NCBI GenBank assembly: GCA_045649485.1
Contig: JAZRPZ010000114.1
Location: 5,320 to 69,319, forward strand
Origin: RUG11247 sp045649485
GTDB lineage: Bacteria; Bacillota; Clostridia; Christensenellales; Aristaeellaceae
Length of the DNA stretch: 64,000 nucleotides
Reading direction: 5' to 3'
The notes under the pieces are model-generated. The model made no database searches, was not told the DNA's origin, and saw nothing but the letters and a program-made list of their open reading frames with translations. Below are positions 9,063 through 17,404 of this stretch, piece by piece. The position numbers were made by a program, and so were the translations under genes. How positions within the stretch are numbered: the first letter of the stretch is position 1; the number at the start of each line of letters is the position of its first letter.

Positions 9063-11078
9063 TTATATCTCAACCCGTCCCGCAGCCGTTGCAACAACCT
9101 CTGTACCCAGGTCAACGGGAGCTCCATCCTTGTCCGATGTACGGTGACTTTTTACCTGCACAGCGGTCTGCAGCTGACCCAGCGCGCCTCTGCGGCGTGC
9201 CTCGTCACAGGCAAGCCTGCAGGCAATCTCCTCCGCAGCAGCCACAGCCTTTTCTATATCCGGCGCAGAATCACGTATTCCCGGCGCAGTTATGATTATC
9301 CTATAGGATCCGTCTACCGCGTATTCGCCCTGCAGCATGACAGAAGCCTGTGCGCTGATATCCGCAACCACCGCGCCCACGGCGTTTGCTACCTCGGAAT
9401 TTTCAGGAATGACGCATTCCACTCCGAGAGCTTTCGCCACCTCAGGCAGGAATATATGTGTGGGGGCGCCGGTACCTATCAGCGCTGCCTTTGTTCTGGG
9501 CAGCAGTTCAAAGAATACATCATTTCCATCTGCAGCCCTGTTTTTCCATTTGCGGGTTATCACGGCGCGCAGTCCGTCATCGATTCCGTTTTTGTATATA
9601 TCAGGATATGCGGATTCGATGAACACACGGCAGATATTTTCAAACAGCCGCTGCTTCACCATTCCATATATATCCTCACAGAAGCGCTCCATATCCGCAT
9701 CAGAATCATCGTAATCGATAAGTGCACGCAGCATGCAGCGCGCAGCCGTCTCGGATGCATTTCTGTCAAAGGCCGCGTAGTCACCGCGGATATGCATTAT
9801 ATCCGTAGGCGTAAGACCGCAGCGCATCACGATGCCCTCTCTCTCAAGACGCTCGCTTGCCTTTCCGTAGGCTTCCAGCTTTCCTCCGCCGATCATCTGC
9901 GGTCCCTCTGCAAGGGCATCAATAAGTCTGCGCTCGGCATCTGTATACCTGGAAACATCCTCGGGCATGCGCATCAGATACAGGAACTCATGAAGCTGAC
10001 GGGTATGCCTGCGCATATCGGGAAGCAGTCTTTCAAGCTCGCTTGCCACATATGGCCATTTTGCCGCCGCAGCGCACAGAGGCTCCACCCTGCGGTCATC
10101 CAGCACAAGCCTGCCCTCGTTTATATAAACGCGCGTGTCGCCGCCCAGACCGAAGGTATCGATATACACGCCCTTTATCTGCGTGCGCCAGCCGCCGATA
10201 CTGATGCCGCCGGACATCATGGGAACTCCGCCCTTGACCACAGAAATATCCGTGGTAGTGCCGCCCATATCGACTATCAGGCAGTTATCCGAATCCGCCA
10301 GCTTCCTGCAGCCCATCACACTCGCGGCAGGTCCGCTGAGTATGGTCTCTACGGGGCGCTGCTTTGCAAAGGAATCCGACATAAGGCTGCCGTCGCTGCG
10401 CACTATCATCTGCTTTGCGTTCAGTCCGCGCTCGGCAAGTGCCGCGGATACCGCCTGCATGAATCTGTCGACCACCGGCAGAAGCCTTGCATTGAGCAGG
10501 GCCGTAGCGCCGCGTTCCATTATATTCAGCCCCGTTGCCAGCTCACTTGCCATGATAAACGGCACATGATATCTTGCAGTCAACGCCTCTTTAGCGGATT
10601 TTTCTGTGACGCCGCCATTCCTCAGAGAGTTAAGACCCGCAACGCACAGCGCATCTGCTTCATTAAAGAAGCAGGCGTTTTCAGCTATTACCTTTTCCCA
10701 ATCGGGCTGCTCTGCGATCTTTCCGTCAAACGAAGCCCTCGCATCAACGCACAGCACATCCGTGTATACCAGACCGTATTTTTTATCCGCACCCACTCGT
10801 TCAAGCGTGGCCATATCTGTACCCACCATTACGAGCTTGGCTCTTCCACCTTTCTTTTCAACACAGGCGTTCGTGGCAAGCGTAGTAGAAAGGGACACCA
10901 ATTCCGCCTTCTTCACAAGATCACACGGCAGCATATCAAGCGCCGCACCGATTCCCACAGAAAGTTCATGATGGGTCGTTGGCGATTTGCCCTTTGCCAG
11001 CACTCTGCCCGTCTCAAAATCATATATTACCGCGTCGGTGTAAGTACCGCCGGTATCTATTCCTATTCCGTATGCCAT
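9063..11078 (-). CDS. Hydantoinase/oxoprolinase family protein (HyuA-like)
   Basis: ATP-dependent amidohydrolase family that opens hydantoin or 5-oxoproline type rings, or carboxylates acetone-like substrates; the substrate here is unknown. 671 aa. The actin-like N-terminal ATP-binding motif GIDTGGTYTDAV is at residues 6-17, and the second phosphate loop is VDMGGTTTDIS near residue 268. Together they show the Hydant_A_N and Hydantoinase_A domains. The start ATG at 11078 has CGGAGG upstream. The usual HyuB partner gene is absent on both sides, and the gene is monocistronic between a riboswitch unit and a terminator. The family is confident, the reaction is not. Confidence 0.85.
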   Translation of the reverse strand: MAYGIGIDTGGTYTDAVIYDFETGRVLAKGKSPTTHHELSVGIGAALDMLPCDLVKKAELVSLSTTLATNACVEKKGGRAKLVMVGTDMATLERVGADKKYGLVYTDVLCVDARASFDGKIAEQPDWEKVIAENACFFNEADALCVAGLNSLRNGGVTEKSAKEALTARYHVPFIMASELATGLNIMERGATALLNARLLPVVDRFMQAVSAALAERGLNAKQMIVRSDGSLMSDSFAKQRPVETILSGPAASVMGCRKLADSDNCLIVDMGGTTTDISVVKGGVPMMSGGISIGGWRTQIKGVYIDTFGLGGDTRVYINEGRLVLDDRRVEPLCAAAAKWPYVASELERLLPDMRRHTRQLHEFLYLMRMPEDVSRYTDAERRLIDALAEGPQMIGGGKLEAYGKASERLEREGIVMRCGLTPTDIMHIRGDYAAFDRNASETAARCMLRALIDYDDSDADMERFCEDIYGMVKQRLFENICRVFIESAYPDIYKNGIDDGLRAVITRKWKNRAADGNDVFFELLPRTKAALIGTGAPTHIFLPEVAKALGVECVIPENSEVANAVGAVVADISAQASVMLQGEYAVDGSYRIIITAPGIRDSAPDIEKAVAAAEEIACRLACDEARRRGALGQLQTAVQVKSHRTSDKDGAPVDLGTEVVATAAGRVEI

Positions 11079-11110
11079 ATCTTTTCCTCCGAATATGCAT
11101 CACTGCAAAG

Positions 11111-11138
11111 ATTATACCACACAGTCTGTTCATCACAA
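11111..11138 (-). promoter_or_regulatory. Promoter of the HyuA-like gene
   Basis: Minus-strand TTGTGA (11133-11138), 16-bp spacer, TATAAT (11111-11116), about 30 bp before the start codon. Confidence 0.6.
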
Positions 11139-11181
11139 AGTACAGCAATTTCATATCGCAAAATATTCCCGTAAAAATGGA

Positions 11182-11210
11182 TTGACGCAGAATTACAGTA
11201 TGTATATAAT
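11182..11210 (+). promoter_or_regulatory. Promoter of the cobalamin riboswitch/btu operon
   Basis: TTGACG (11182-11187), 17-bp spacer, TATAAT (11205-11210), immediately before the riboswitch. Confidence 0.85.
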
Positions 11211-11214
11211 ATAG

Positions 11215-11600
11215 TCAACAAATGAATAGCCGGTGTATCTGCGCAGTGATGCGCGGCGGATGCTGACTGCAGCCGTCATAGGAATCGGATGAAAATTCCG
11301 AGCTATCCCAGTAACCGTGAAGCTGACGAAAGCGCAAAAGAGCCACTGCCCTCCGGGCGGGAAGGTGCGCGAGGATTCTGAGGTCAAGCTTGCTTGACTA
11401 ACGAGAGCAATTGCTTGCAATTGCCGAGTGTAACCAGCGCCGCTTAAAATGCGGCGATGGCCGAAGTAGGATGAAGCCAAGCCGGGAGACTTGTTTACAC
11501 CGTAAAACATTCCCCTGGGGTGGGATATGCTATCCGGAGCCGGAGCTTTGCTGCCGGTCTGTTTAGTGTTCCTCAGGGAGGAGCGCTTTTTTTTGCGCCC
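11215..11600 (+). promoter_or_regulatory. Cobalamin riboswitch and expression platform
   Basis: The conserved cobalamin blocks are visible: AGCCACTG (about 11340), GGGAAGGTGCG, and GATGAAGCCAAGCCGGGAGAC (shown here split as GATGAAGCCA then GCCGGGAGAC, about 11470-11490), ending near 11520. A T8 run at about 11587-11594 after GC-rich stems (GCCGG repeats, CCTC/GAGG) is the likely terminator. By family knowledge B12 binding represses the downstream uptake genes. The region between 11520 and the btuF start at 11644 is leader, not coding. Confidence 0.92.
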
Positions 11601-11643
11601 TCTTCAGCTGATTCATTTGAACAATTACGCAGGAGGAATCCTT

Positions 11644-12540
11644 ATGACCCGCAAACTCGTTTCCCTGTTGCTGGCTCTGGCAATGCTGCTTACCGCCGGA
11701 TTTGCCCTCGCCGAAAACACCGTCATCACCGTTACTGACATGATGGGCCGTGAACACACCTTCACTGAGCCCGTCACCCGCATCGTTGCACTTTCTGCCG
11801 CCGATTGCGAAATAGTCTGTGCGCTCGGCGCCGGCGATACTATCGTAGGCCGCGGCGAATACTGCAACTATCCCGCAGAAATTCTTGAGATCCCCGCCGT
11901 CAATTCCGGAGCTGAGCTTAATGTTGAGCAGGTACTGGCCCTTGAACCCCAGGTAGTCGTCATGTCTGCAATGGCTCATCCCGTCGAACAGGTACACGCT
12001 CTCGAAAACGCAGGCGTTATCGTTGTGGTCAGCGACGCTGACGATATAGCGGGTGTTTACGAATCCATTTACATGCTGGGCGCAATGCTGGGCAAGGATG
12101 CAGAAGCCGATGCAATCGTAACCGACATGAAGACCACCTTCGAAAACATTACCGCTTCTTCCGAGGATACCGGCAAGACTGTTTATTTCGAAGTTTCTCC
12201 CCTTGAATGGGGTCTTTGGACCGCAGGCTCCGGCACCTTCATGAACGAGATCGCCGAAATGTGCGGACTTACCAACGTATTCGCCGATGTTACCGGCTGG
12301 GCCGAAGTGTCCGAAGAGCAGGTGCTCTCCCGCAACCCCGATTACATCGTTACCATCACTATGTACTACGGCGAAGGCCCCACCCCTGTTGAGGAGATAA
12401 TGTCCCGTCCCGGCTGGGAAGACATCACCGCAGTCATCAACGGCAATGTATACAATGCCGATTCCGATGAGATCTCCCGTCCCGGTCCCCGCATCAAGGA
12501 TGCAGCCGAAGACTTCCTCGGCTTTATAAACGCAGAATAA
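11644..12540 (+). CDS. btuF: Vitamin B12 ABC transporter, substrate-binding protein
   Basis: Captures cobalamin or a corrinoid outside the membrane and delivers it to BtuC. 298 aa; periplasmic-binding-protein class with two lobes around a long helix. The start ATG at 11644 has AGGAGG 7 nt upstream; the open frame extends 39 codons further up but into the riboswitch leader. Residues 1-23 are a signal peptide (MTRKLVSLLLALAMLLTAGF then ALA). No lipobox cysteine is present, unusual for a Gram-positive solute-binding protein. First gene of btuF-btuC-btuD. Substrate assignment rests on the upstream cobalamin riboswitch; a siderophore binder is the alternative by fold alone. Confidence 0.87.
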   Translation: MTRKLVSLLLALAMLLTAGFALAENTVITVTDMMGREHTFTEPVTRIVALSAADCEIVCALGAGDTIVGRGEYCNYPAEILEIPAVNSGAELNVEQVLALEPQVVVMSAMAHPVEQVHALENAGVIVVVSDADDIAGVYESIYMLGAMLGKDAEADAIVTDMKTTFENITASSEDTGKTVYFEVSPLEWGLWTAGSGTFMNEIAEMCGLTNVFADVTGWAEVSEEQVLSRNPDYIVTITMYYGEGPTPVEEIMSRPGWEDITAVINGNVYNADSDEISRPGPRIKDAAEDFLGFINAE

Positions 12541-12546
12541 TCACAA

Positions 12547-12568
12547 GGGGAGCCCAAAGGGCTCCCCT
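12547..12568 (+). other. Intercistronic hairpin btuF-btuC
   Basis: Perfect GGGGAGCCC/GGGCTCCCC stem with a short loop but no T-run. It probably protects the btuF message or lowers expression of btuCD relative to the binding protein. Confidence 0.6.
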
Positions 12569-12589
12569 GTATGTCATTGAGAGGAAAAG

Positions 12590-13621
12590 ATGAAAGTACG
12601 TCCCACAAAATTCAGGTTACACGAATTCCTGCTGTTCAGCGCCGCGCTCATCGCCGCAATACTGCTGTGCGTATGCGTCGGCAGCGTAGCAATACCCCTG
12701 AAGGATACCGTAACGGCCATATGGAATACAATCACCGGTCAGCCAATTCCCGCCGGAATATCCAAATCCATAATTATGTCCATACGCCTGCCTCGTGTGC
12801 TGTGCGTTGCGCTCACCGGCGCCGCGCTTTCACTCAGCGGTGCGGCAATGCAGGGCCTTCTGCGCAACCCGCTTGCAGACGGCTCCACTATGGGCGTTGC
12901 CTCCGGCGCATCGCTGGGCGCGGTGCTGGCACTGGCCTTCGGAATCACCATTCCCGGCACTATGTACATGGGCACCATGGTAATGGCAATGCTGTTTGCC
13001 TTTGGCTCCCTTGTAATGATACTCTCCCTTGCATATGTGCTGGATAAAAGCCTATCCACAAACAGCATAATCCTCATCGGCGTTATATTTTCTATGTTCA
13101 TCTCCAGCCTTATGAATCTGGTGGTATCTTTCGCCGGCGAGAAGGTGAAGTCCATCATGTTCTGGACGATGGGCTCTCTTTCGGGCAGCAATTATACCCA
13201 TGTTATACTGCTGCTCATCACTCTCACCGTTTGCGGCGCACTGATACTGAGCCACGCCCGCGAACTCAATGCCTTTGCTGTCGGCGAGGATAATGCCCGC
13301 CACGTAGGCGTAAACGTGCCTTTGGTGAAGCTGGTGATACTTGTGACCGTTTCCATGCTCATAGGCGTGTGCGTGTCTGTAGGCGGCACAATCGGCTTCG
13401 TAGGCCTCGTAATGCCTCATATCGCCCGCATGCTGGGCGGCCCCAACCACAGAAGACTTCTGCCCATGAGCATGTTTACCGGCGCAATATTCCTGCTGCT
13501 GGCAGACCTGGTGGCACGCACGCTGCTGAACCCCATAGAATTGTCCATCGGCGTTGTTACATCCCTTGTGGGTTCCGTATTCTTCGTAGTAATATTCTAC
13601 CGCACAAGAAAGGCCGGGTGA
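12590..13621 (+). CDS. btuC: Vitamin B12 ABC transporter, permease
   Basis: Integral membrane half-transporter of the FecCD/BtuC family, 343 aa with roughly nine to ten hydrophobic helices. The early LPRVLCVALTGAALSLSGAAMQ followed by LLRNPLADGSTMG is the family hallmark (residues about 66-100). The cytoplasmic coupling motif FVGLVMPHIARMLGG sits near residue 270. The start ATG at 12590 has GAGAGGAAAAG before it. It couples to the ATPase encoded 4 bp downstream and to the binding protein upstream. B12 specificity is inferred from the riboswitch. Confidence 0.9.
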   Translation: MKVRPTKFRLHEFLLFSAALIAAILLCVCVGSVAIPLKDTVTAIWNTITGQPIPAGISKSIIMSIRLPRVLCVALTGAALSLSGAAMQGLLRNPLADGSTMGVASGASLGAVLALAFGITIPGTMYMGTMVMAMLFAFGSLVMILSLAYVLDKSLSTNSIILIGVIFSMFISSLMNLVVSFAGEKVKSIMFWTMGSLSGSNYTHVILLLITLTVCGALILSHARELNAFAVGEDNARHVGVNVPLVKLVILVTVSMLIGVCVSVGGTIGFVGLVMPHIARMLGGPNHRRLLPMSMFTGAIFLLLADLVARTLLNPIELSIGVVTSLVGSVFFVVIFYRTRKAG

Positions 13622-13625
13622 TACC

Positions 13626-14378
13626 ATGCTGAGAGCTGAAAATGTATCGGTACGCTTCGGCGAATACACCGTGGTAGACAATGTTTCATTCCATCTGAAG
13701 GAAGGTCAGTGGCTCATGCTTGCCGGTCCAAACGGTGCAGGCAAGAGCACGCTTATCCATGCCATATCTCACGGAGTGAAATACGAAGGCAATATTTATC
13801 TCGGTGATAAAAACATCCGCACCTACAGGCCCTCCAGACTGGCCCGTGAACTGGGCGTACTTTCACAGAAGAACAATGTAAGCTATGCCTATACCGTAGA
13901 TGAAGTGGTCAGTCTCGGCCGCTATGCCCATTCCCGCGGTATTTTCTCATCCGCAGATGACAGCGGCGAAGCGCGCGTGGAAAATGCACTAAAACTCACC
14001 GGCCTTTTGGAACACCGTCACGCAAGCGTACTCACCCTTTCCGGCGGTGAATTGCAGCGCACATTCCTGGCTCAGGTGTTCGCTCAGGATCCAAAAATAC
14101 TCATACTGGATGAACCGGCAAACCACCTTGACCTTGTCTATCAGAAACATATATTCTCCCTGATAAGCGAATGGCTGAAACAGCCCGGCAGAGCGGTCAT
14201 ATCCGTGGTGCACGACTTGAGTCTTGCAAAGAAATACGGCACACACGGTGTACTTCTCAACAAGGGCAAGTGTGTCGCACAGGGCGAACTCACATCAGTA
14301 TTCACTCCGGAAACCCTCAATCCCGTATACGATATGGATGTATACGATTGGATGCATCAGATGCTTGAACAGTGGTAA
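13626..14378 (+). CDS. btuD: Vitamin B12 ABC transporter, ATPase
   Basis: Cytoplasmic ATPase that powers the BtuFCD importer. 250 aa. Walker A GPNGAGKST is at residues 34-42, ABC signature LSGGE at 138-142, Walker B KILILDEP at 157-164 and the switch His in VVHD near residue 198. The start lies 4 bp after the btuC stop, so the two are translationally coupled. No obvious terminator follows; a separate promoter for the next gene begins 17 bp after the stop. Confidence 0.92.
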   Translation: MLRAENVSVRFGEYTVVDNVSFHLKEGQWLMLAGPNGAGKSTLIHAISHGVKYEGNIYLGDKNIRTYRPSRLARELGVLSQKNNVSYAYTVDEVVSLGRYAHSRGIFSSADDSGEARVENALKLTGLLEHRHASVLTLSGGELQRTFLAQVFAQDPKILILDEPANHLDLVYQKHIFSLISEWLKQPGRAVISVVHDLSLAKKYGTHGVLLNKGKCVAQGELTSVFTPETLNPVYDMDVYDWMHQMLEQW

Positions 14379-14394
14379 CGACAGCAAAAAGCTA

Positions 14395-14423
14395 TTCACA
14401 TTTACCTCTGCTTGTGTTATAAT
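14395..14423 (+). promoter_or_regulatory. Promoter of the Gfo/Idh/MocA gene
   Basis: TTCACA (14395-14400), 17-bp spacer, TATAAT (14418-14423), 32 bp before the start codon. Confidence 0.75.
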
Positions 14424-14455
14424 CCGGCTATAAAATATTGCAGGGAGGTCAAACT

Positions 14456-15499
14456 ATGAACTGGGCACTTATCGGTTACGGCGGAATGGGACACTGGCAT
14501 GTGGACAAAATGAAGTCCATGCCCGAGCTTATCACCATCGCAGGTATATACGATATCCTTGAAGAAAAGCGCACCGAAGCGGAAAGCAACGGAATACATG
14601 CATATCCCACGCTGGAAGCGCTGTTGGCCGATCCCAATATCGATTTTGTGACCATTGCTACTCCCAATGATTTCCATAAACCCATCGCCATTCAGGCAAT
14701 GGCAGCCGGAAAGCACGTCATCAGCGAAAAGCCCGTTACCATGTGTGCGGATGATCTGCAGGCAATGATCGACGCATCCAAAAAGTACAACAAGGTATTC
14801 TCTGTACATCAGAATCGTCGTTGGGATGAGGATTATCTCATTATCAAAAAGCTCTACGACGAAAACACCCTCGGCAAAGTATTCAATATCGAATCCCGCG
14901 TGCATGGCTCCCGAGGAATCCCCGGCGACTGGCGCGGCATAAAGCTGCAGGGCGGCGGCATGATACTTGACTGGGGCGTACATCTGCTGGACCAGCTTCT
15001 GCAGATAGTTCCCGAGGATGTCGTCTCCGTATACAACATCAACTCCCATGTCACAACCGACGAGGTCGACGACGGCTTCAAGGCAGTTATCACTTTCGCT
15101 TCCGGCATAACCGCTCAGATAGAGGTCGGCACCTCCAATTTCATCAACCTGCCCCGCTGGTATGTACAGGGTGAAAACGGTACTGCCATCGTGAAGGACT
15201 GGGACTGCAGCGGCGAGATAGTAATGATCTCCGACTGGGAGAAGAAAGACGCAGTGCCCGTCGTGACCGCCGCAGGACTTACCAAGACAATGGCTCCGCG
15301 TACCGAAGAGACCATAAAGAAATATCCCCTGCCCGCAGTCGAAAGCGATGTACGCGATTACTATCGCAACTTCATAAAGGCAATGAATGGCGAAGAAAAA
15401 CAGATCGTCACCCATCCTCAGATGATGCGCGTGGTAAAGCTTATGCAGGCGCTGCAGAAGAGCGCAGAGCTGAACGAAGTTATCCATTCCAGGATCTGA
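14456..15499 (+). CDS. Gfo/Idh/MocA family oxidoreductase
   Basis: NAD(P)-dependent dehydrogenase acting on a sugar, inositol or related polyol; substrate unknown. 347 aa. N-terminal Rossmann motif WALIGYGGMGHWH (residues 2-15), family EKP motif in HVISEKPVT (near 88-96), and a C-terminal GFO_IDH_MocA_C sheet with GGGMILDWGVHLLDQ, which supplies the usual Asp/His catalytic pair. The start ATG at 14456 has GGGAGG 8 nt upstream. It stands alone between its own promoter and terminator, so neighbours give no clue to the substrate. Confidence 0.88.
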   Translation: MNWALIGYGGMGHWHVDKMKSMPELITIAGIYDILEEKRTEAESNGIHAYPTLEALLADPNIDFVTIATPNDFHKPIAIQAMAAGKHVISEKPVTMCADDLQAMIDASKKYNKVFSVHQNRRWDEDYLIIKKLYDENTLGKVFNIESRVHGSRGIPGDWRGIKLQGGGMILDWGVHLLDQLLQIVPEDVVSVYNINSHVTTDEVDDGFKAVITFASGITAQIEVGTSNFINLPRWYVQGENGTAIVKDWDCSGEIVMISDWEKKDAVPVVTAAGLTKTMAPRTEETIKKYPLPAVESDVRDYYRNFIKAMNGEEKQIVTHPQMMRVVKLMQALQKSAELNEVIHSRI

Positions 15500-15508
15500 T
15501 CATGAGAA

Positions 15509-15545
15509 AAGCAGTGATGCCACGGCATCACTGCTTATTTTTGTT
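15509..15545. terminator. Terminator overlapping the stop of the convergent deaminase gene
   Basis: AAGCAGTGATGCC and GGCATCACTGCTT arms followed by ATTTTTG. The 3' arm contains the stop codon (15528-15530) of the minus-strand deaminase, so two convergent genes share the hairpin. Confidence 0.9.
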
Positions 15546-16046
15546 CTTTTTGATCTCATCCATCTCTGCTATAAGTTCCGCAAGAGGTCTGTATTCTCCG
15601 CCCCACCATTCGAAAACTTGCATTCCTTCATCCTCAAGCACGGATTCTACGATATTCAATTTAATGCCAAGCTTCGCCAGCAGACCTTCCCTATCCTTCG
15701 CTTCATAGTCAAACGGAAGCAGCCTGCAGAATTCCTTATATGAAACACCGCATACGATCTTCTGTATTCCAAGAGAGGCAATGGCGCAAAGGCACCTTTC
15801 GCAGGGCGCACAGCTTGTATAGAAAACAGCGTCTTTCAGCACGTTATCCGAATATTTTCCGGCGCACTTGTGCACCAGATTAAATTCCGCATGACCAAAC
15901 ATTCCCAGCTTATAATCCGCGGTATTTTCAGCCTCTTCAAGTATAATTCCGTCATGCACAAGCACCGCACCGAATGTATCGAAGCCCTTTTTACCGGCCG
16001 ACACAGCCAGTTCATAGCATCTTCTTATATACTTCTCGTGATCCAT
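15528..16046 (-). CDS. Cytidine/deoxycytidylate deaminase family protein
   Basis: Zinc-dependent nucleoside or nucleotide deaminase, 172 aa. The catalytic HAE is at residues 52-54, and the zinc-binding PCERC at 81-85 follows SCA, the classic HxE...PCxxC arrangement. The start is the ATG at 16046, because ATGGAGGATAAA just upstream carries the ribosome site; the ATG four codons earlier is part of that site. The family includes dCMP, cytidine, guanine and tRNA adenosine deaminases. A guanine-deaminase-like or general purine/pyrimidine salvage role is possible, but substrate residues cannot be decided by eye. It lies downstream of the rplT terminator. Confidence 0.82.
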   Translation of the reverse strand: MDHEKYIRRCYELAVSAGKKGFDTFGAVLVHDGIILEEAENTADYKLGMFGHAEFNLVHKCAGKYSDNVLKDAVFYTSCAPCERCLCAIASLGIQKIVCGVSYKEFCRLLPFDYEAKDREGLLAKLGIKLNIVESVLEDEGMQVFEWWGGEYRPLAELIAEMDEIKKNKNKQ

Positions 16047-16059
16047 TTTATCCTCCATA

Positions 16060-16095
16060 GAAAAAACCCGTCATTCCGACAGGAATAACGGGTTA
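16060..16095 (-). terminator. Terminator of infC-rpmI-rplT
   Basis: AACCCGTTATTCC and GGAATGACGGGTT arms followed on the minus strand by TTTTTTC, 5 bp after the rplT stop. Confidence 0.92.
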
Positions 16096-16099
16096 ATAA

Positions 16100-16453
16100 T
16101 TACTTTGCAGCCTTTGCCTTCTCGCACAGAGCGGTGAAAGCCTTGGGATCTGCGATAGCCAGCTCAGACAGCATCTTGCGGTTGATGTCGATGCCGGCAA
16201 CCTTCAGGCCGTTGATCAGCTTGGAGTAGCTGAGGCCGTTTACGCGAGCTGCTGCGTTCACACGAGCGATCCACAGAGCGCGGAAATTGCGCTTCTTCAG
16301 CTTGCGGCCAATGTATGCGTAGCGAAGAGAACGACGAACCTGTTCACTTGCTGCACGGTACTGCTTGCTCTTTGCGCCAAAGTAACCCTTGGCGAGCTTC
16401 ATCATCTTACGCTTCTTCTTCTGTGCGTTAACTGCACGCTTAATTCTTGCCAT
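16100..16453 (-). CDS. rplT: 50S ribosomal protein L20
   Basis: Primary 23S rRNA-binding protein needed for early 50S assembly. 117 aa, the standard length, strongly basic, with the family opening MARIKRAVNAQKKKRK and the core YRAASEQVRRSLRYAYIGR. Last gene of infC-rpmI-rplT; a terminator follows. In Firmicutes L20 represses the whole operon by binding the leader found here at 17212-17374. Confidence 0.97.
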   Translation of the reverse strand: MARIKRAVNAQKKKRKMMKLAKGYFGAKSKQYRAASEQVRRSLRYAYIGRKLKKRNFRALWIARVNAAARVNGLSYSKLINGLKVAGIDINRKMLSELAIADPKAFTALCEKAKAAK

Positions 16454-16468
16454 TCTTACTTCGCCTCC

Positions 16469-16666
16469 TTACTTGTAGGGGATGAGCTTCTTGATGGTCG
16501 CTGCCTCGGTGGTGGTGAGGTATGCGGCCTTACGCAGGTTACGGGTACGCTTGGTGGGCTTCTTGGTCAGGATGTGACGACGGAAAGCCTGAGTGTGCTT
16601 AACCTTGCCATTCTTGGTTACACGAAAGCGCTTTGCTGCGCCCTTATGGGTCTTCTGCTTAGGCAT
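16469..16666 (-). CDS. rpmI: 50S ribosomal protein L35
   Basis: Small basic 50S protein of 65 aa, full length, with the hallmark MPKQKTHKGAAKRFRVTKNG and the central FRRHILTKKPTKR. It lies 15 bp before rplT and 29 bp after infC; AAAGGAGGAAAA precedes its start. Middle gene of the conserved translation operon. Confidence 0.97.
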   Translation of the reverse strand: MPKQKTHKGAAKRFRVTKNGKVKHTQAFRRHILTKKPTKRTRNLRKAAYLTTTEAATIKKLIPYK

Positions 16667-16695
16667 GGGGTTTTCCTCCTTTCGTGGATGCGCGA

Positions 16696-17211
16696 TTATT
16701 TTTCCTCGCGCGGTGCAATTATCATCGTCATGCTGCGGCCCTCAATAAGCGGGCGGCGCTCAATGATTCCGTACTCCTTGATCTTCTCCGCGAACTCGTC
16801 CATGACCTCACGGCCGATCTCGGAATGGGTGATCTGCCTTCCGCGGAAGCGGATGGTGACCTTAACTTTGTTTCCATCCTGCAGGAACTTAACGGCGTTC
16901 TTGTACTTTACGTCAACGTCGTGGTCCTCGATGGTAGCAGAAAGGCGCACTTCCTTAACGGTAATGACCCTCTGATTCTTGCGGATCTCGCGTTCCTTCT
17001 TGGACTGCTCAAACTTGAACTTACCGTAGTCCATCAGTTTGCAGACCGGCGGCTTTGCATTAGGAGCAATCTTGACAAGGTCAAGCTGCCTTTCGTCAGC
17101 GAGTTCCAGCGCCTGACGCGTGGGCATGATACCCAGCTGGGCGCCGTCCTGATCCACTACTCGCACCTCGCGGTCGCGGATCTCCTCATTAATCATCAGC
17201 TCATTAGCTAT
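16696..17211 (-). CDS. infC: Translation initiation factor IF-3 (probable ATA start)
   Basis: IF-3 binds the 30S subunit, prevents premature 50S joining and rejects poor start codons. Coding from the ATA gives 171 aa; all landmarks are present (INEEIRDREVRVVD, NAKPPVCKLMDYGKF, then KEVRLSATIEDHD and the C-terminal RFRGRQ). The best ribosome site, GGAGGTG (17219-17225), lies exactly 7 nt before an ATA at 17209-17211. The first in-frame ATG (17196) is 22 nt from it, too far. Non-AUG starts in infC are a known autoregulatory device, since IF-3 itself discriminates against them. An ATA is rarer than ATT or ATC, so I flag it. Confidence 0.93.
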   Translation of the reverse strand: MANELMINEEIRDREVRVVDQDGAQLGIMPTRQALELADERQLDLVKIAPNAKPPVCKLMDYGKFKFEQSKKEREIRKNQRVITVKEVRLSATIEDHDVDVKYKNAVKFLQDGNKVKVTIRFRGRQITHSEIGREVMDEFAEKIKEYGIIERRPLIEGRSMTMIIAPREEK

Positions 17212-17374
17212 GCGGACGCACCTCCAAATTCCCAATTCACGAAAACAAAAAATGAGCGGCGCAGCTGCGCCACTCAAAATCAGACACACACTTGTGCCGT
17301 AAATGATTTTTTGATAACCGCTGCAAGCTCCTTGGCCGCAGGGTGAGAAGTGGTCGCTTCTGCTTTGCCTGATA
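17212..17374 (-). promoter_or_regulatory. L20-type infC leader with attenuator
   Basis: The leader holds the Firmicute infC-leader block GCAGAAGCGACCACTTCTCA (about 17343-17362). It ends in a perfect GAGTGGCGCAGC/GCTGCGCCGCTC hairpin (17254-17275), followed on the minus strand by ATTTTTTGTTTT. This is a premature terminator before infC, consistent with L20-mediated attenuation known in this phylum. Confidence 0.85.
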
Positions 17375-17403
17375 ATTATAACACACTACGTATCTGCATG
17401 CAA
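17375..17403 (-). promoter_or_regulatory. Promoter of infC-rpmI-rplT
   Basis: Minus-strand TTGCAT (17398-17403), 17-bp spacer, TATAAT (17375-17380), directly before the L20 leader. Confidence 0.85.
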
Positions 17404-17404
17404 G

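Noticed and set aside
9144..11174. 676-codon plus-strand frame opposite the HyuA-like gene
   Set aside because: It runs through the divergent promoter region, lacks a ribosome site, and mirrors a confident coding gene.
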